A DNA stretch of 64,000 nt from Streptomyces sp. RPA4-2 (GTDB lineage: Bacteria > Actinomycetota > Actinomycetes > Streptomycetales > Streptomycetaceae). The notes under the pieces were generated by a model, which worked only from the letters and a program-made list of their open reading frames with translations, was not told the origin of the DNA and ran no database searches. The stretch lies in assembly GCF_012273515.2 (NCBI RefSeq), contig NZ_CP050975.2, forward strand, positions 7,936,001 to 8,000,000. Reading direction: 5' to 3'. Numbering within the stretch: position 1 is the first letter of the stretch; each line of letters opens with the position of its first letter. Below are positions 63,715 through 64,000 of this stretch, piece after piece. Made by a program: the position numbers and the translations under genes.

Positions 63715-64000
63715 ATGCACGAGATGTCCATCGCGCTGGCCGTGATCGGCCAGGTGGAAGAGGCGGCGGAACGGGCCGGCGACGTCACGGCCGTGCGCTC
63801 GGTACGACTCCAGGTGGGCGAACTCGCCGGCGTCGTACCCGACTCCCTGTCCTTCTGCTTCGAACTGGCCTGCGCCGGGACCCTCCTCGAAGGCGCCGAA
63901 CTCGTCACCGAGTCGGTGCCCGGACGGGCCCGCTGCGCGCCCTGCGCCCACGAATGGGCCGTCGGCATGCCGCCCGTGCTGACCTGCCCGCGCTGCGGCG
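63715..64000 (+). CDS. hypA: HypA/HybF nickel insertion protein, 3' end outside window
   Basis: ATG 63715 after GGACGGAGA. The protein starts MHEMSIALAVIGQVEEAAER, with the N-terminal amine/His2 nickel site (MHE). The zinc site begins with RCAPCAHEW and its second pair is TCPRCG at the window edge. HypA delivers nickel with HypB to the large subunit. About 95 residues are visible. It is likely the first of the hyp maturation genes. Confidence 0.95.
   Translation, partial: MHEMSIALAVIGQVEEAAERAGDVTAVRSVRLQVGELAGVVPDSLSFCFELACAGTLLEGAELVTESVPGRARCAPCAHEWAVGMPPVLTCPRCG

Overview
The window is high-GC (about 70 percent) actinobacterial DNA with the codon use, GTG/TTG starts, 4-base start/stop overlaps and secreted-enzyme load of a Streptomyces chromosome, probably chromosome-arm or accessory sequence rather than the conserved core. 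No rRNA, tRNA, CRISPR array or intact transposase gene was seen.

Layout. 1-2893: end of a CrtC/AttH-like gene translationally coupled to a GMC oxidoreductase. 3-23 kb: a run of exported enzymes and envelope proteins: a GH92 mannosidase behind a LacI-type operator, a Tat-exported PHP metallohydrolase, a DUF3103-like protein, a GH5 glycosidase, a purple-acid-phosphatase-like enzyme behind a possible PHO box, a DUF916 protein, a GH3 hexosaminidase and a PL7 alginate lyase. Two copies (11.6 kb and 20.9 kb) of a small secreted protein of unknown function lie here, duplicated together with their 115-nt leader and terminator. An orphan two-TM protein that looks like a SLATT domain (12.6 kb) and a HupE-like membrane protein (14.5 kb) are also present. 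22.9-23.6 kb holds the remains of a two-component system.

23.6-45 kb: universal stress protein, SAV_915-type protein plus a LysA-like decarboxylase, a 54-aa Cys-rich protein, a divergent SDR/MFS pair with a palindromic operator, an ABC-2 exporter followed by a two-component system on the same strand, an AhpD-like protein, a GH18 chitinase with paired 12-bp operator repeats, an alpha/beta hydrolase, a FUSC-type membrane protein, a peptidoglycan amidase and an M1 peptidase bracketed by short tandem repeats.

45-56 kb: three SpoIIE-type PP2C phosphatases, two of them large sensor-GAF-PP2C-ATPase proteins of partner-switching type, with a long 21-bp-arm palindrome between the first two; then a channel-like membrane protein, a stand-alone dihydrolipoyl dehydrogenase, and a truncated PP2C-like gene facing another gene remnant.

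56.4-64 kb: an operon for a group 1h (formerly group 5) high-affinity [NiFe]-hydrogenase: small and large subunits, NifU-like protein, DUF5947-like, DUF6084-like, a 476-aa protein of unknown function, the maturation protease, a 34-aa membrane peptide, and the start of hypA, which runs off the end. The cistrons from the large subunit to the protease overlap by 4 bases, so the uncharacterised members are very likely hydrogenase accessory factors. This operon and the orphan SLATT-like gene are the best places to look for new biology. Function names rest on motif recognition by eye; no database search was run.
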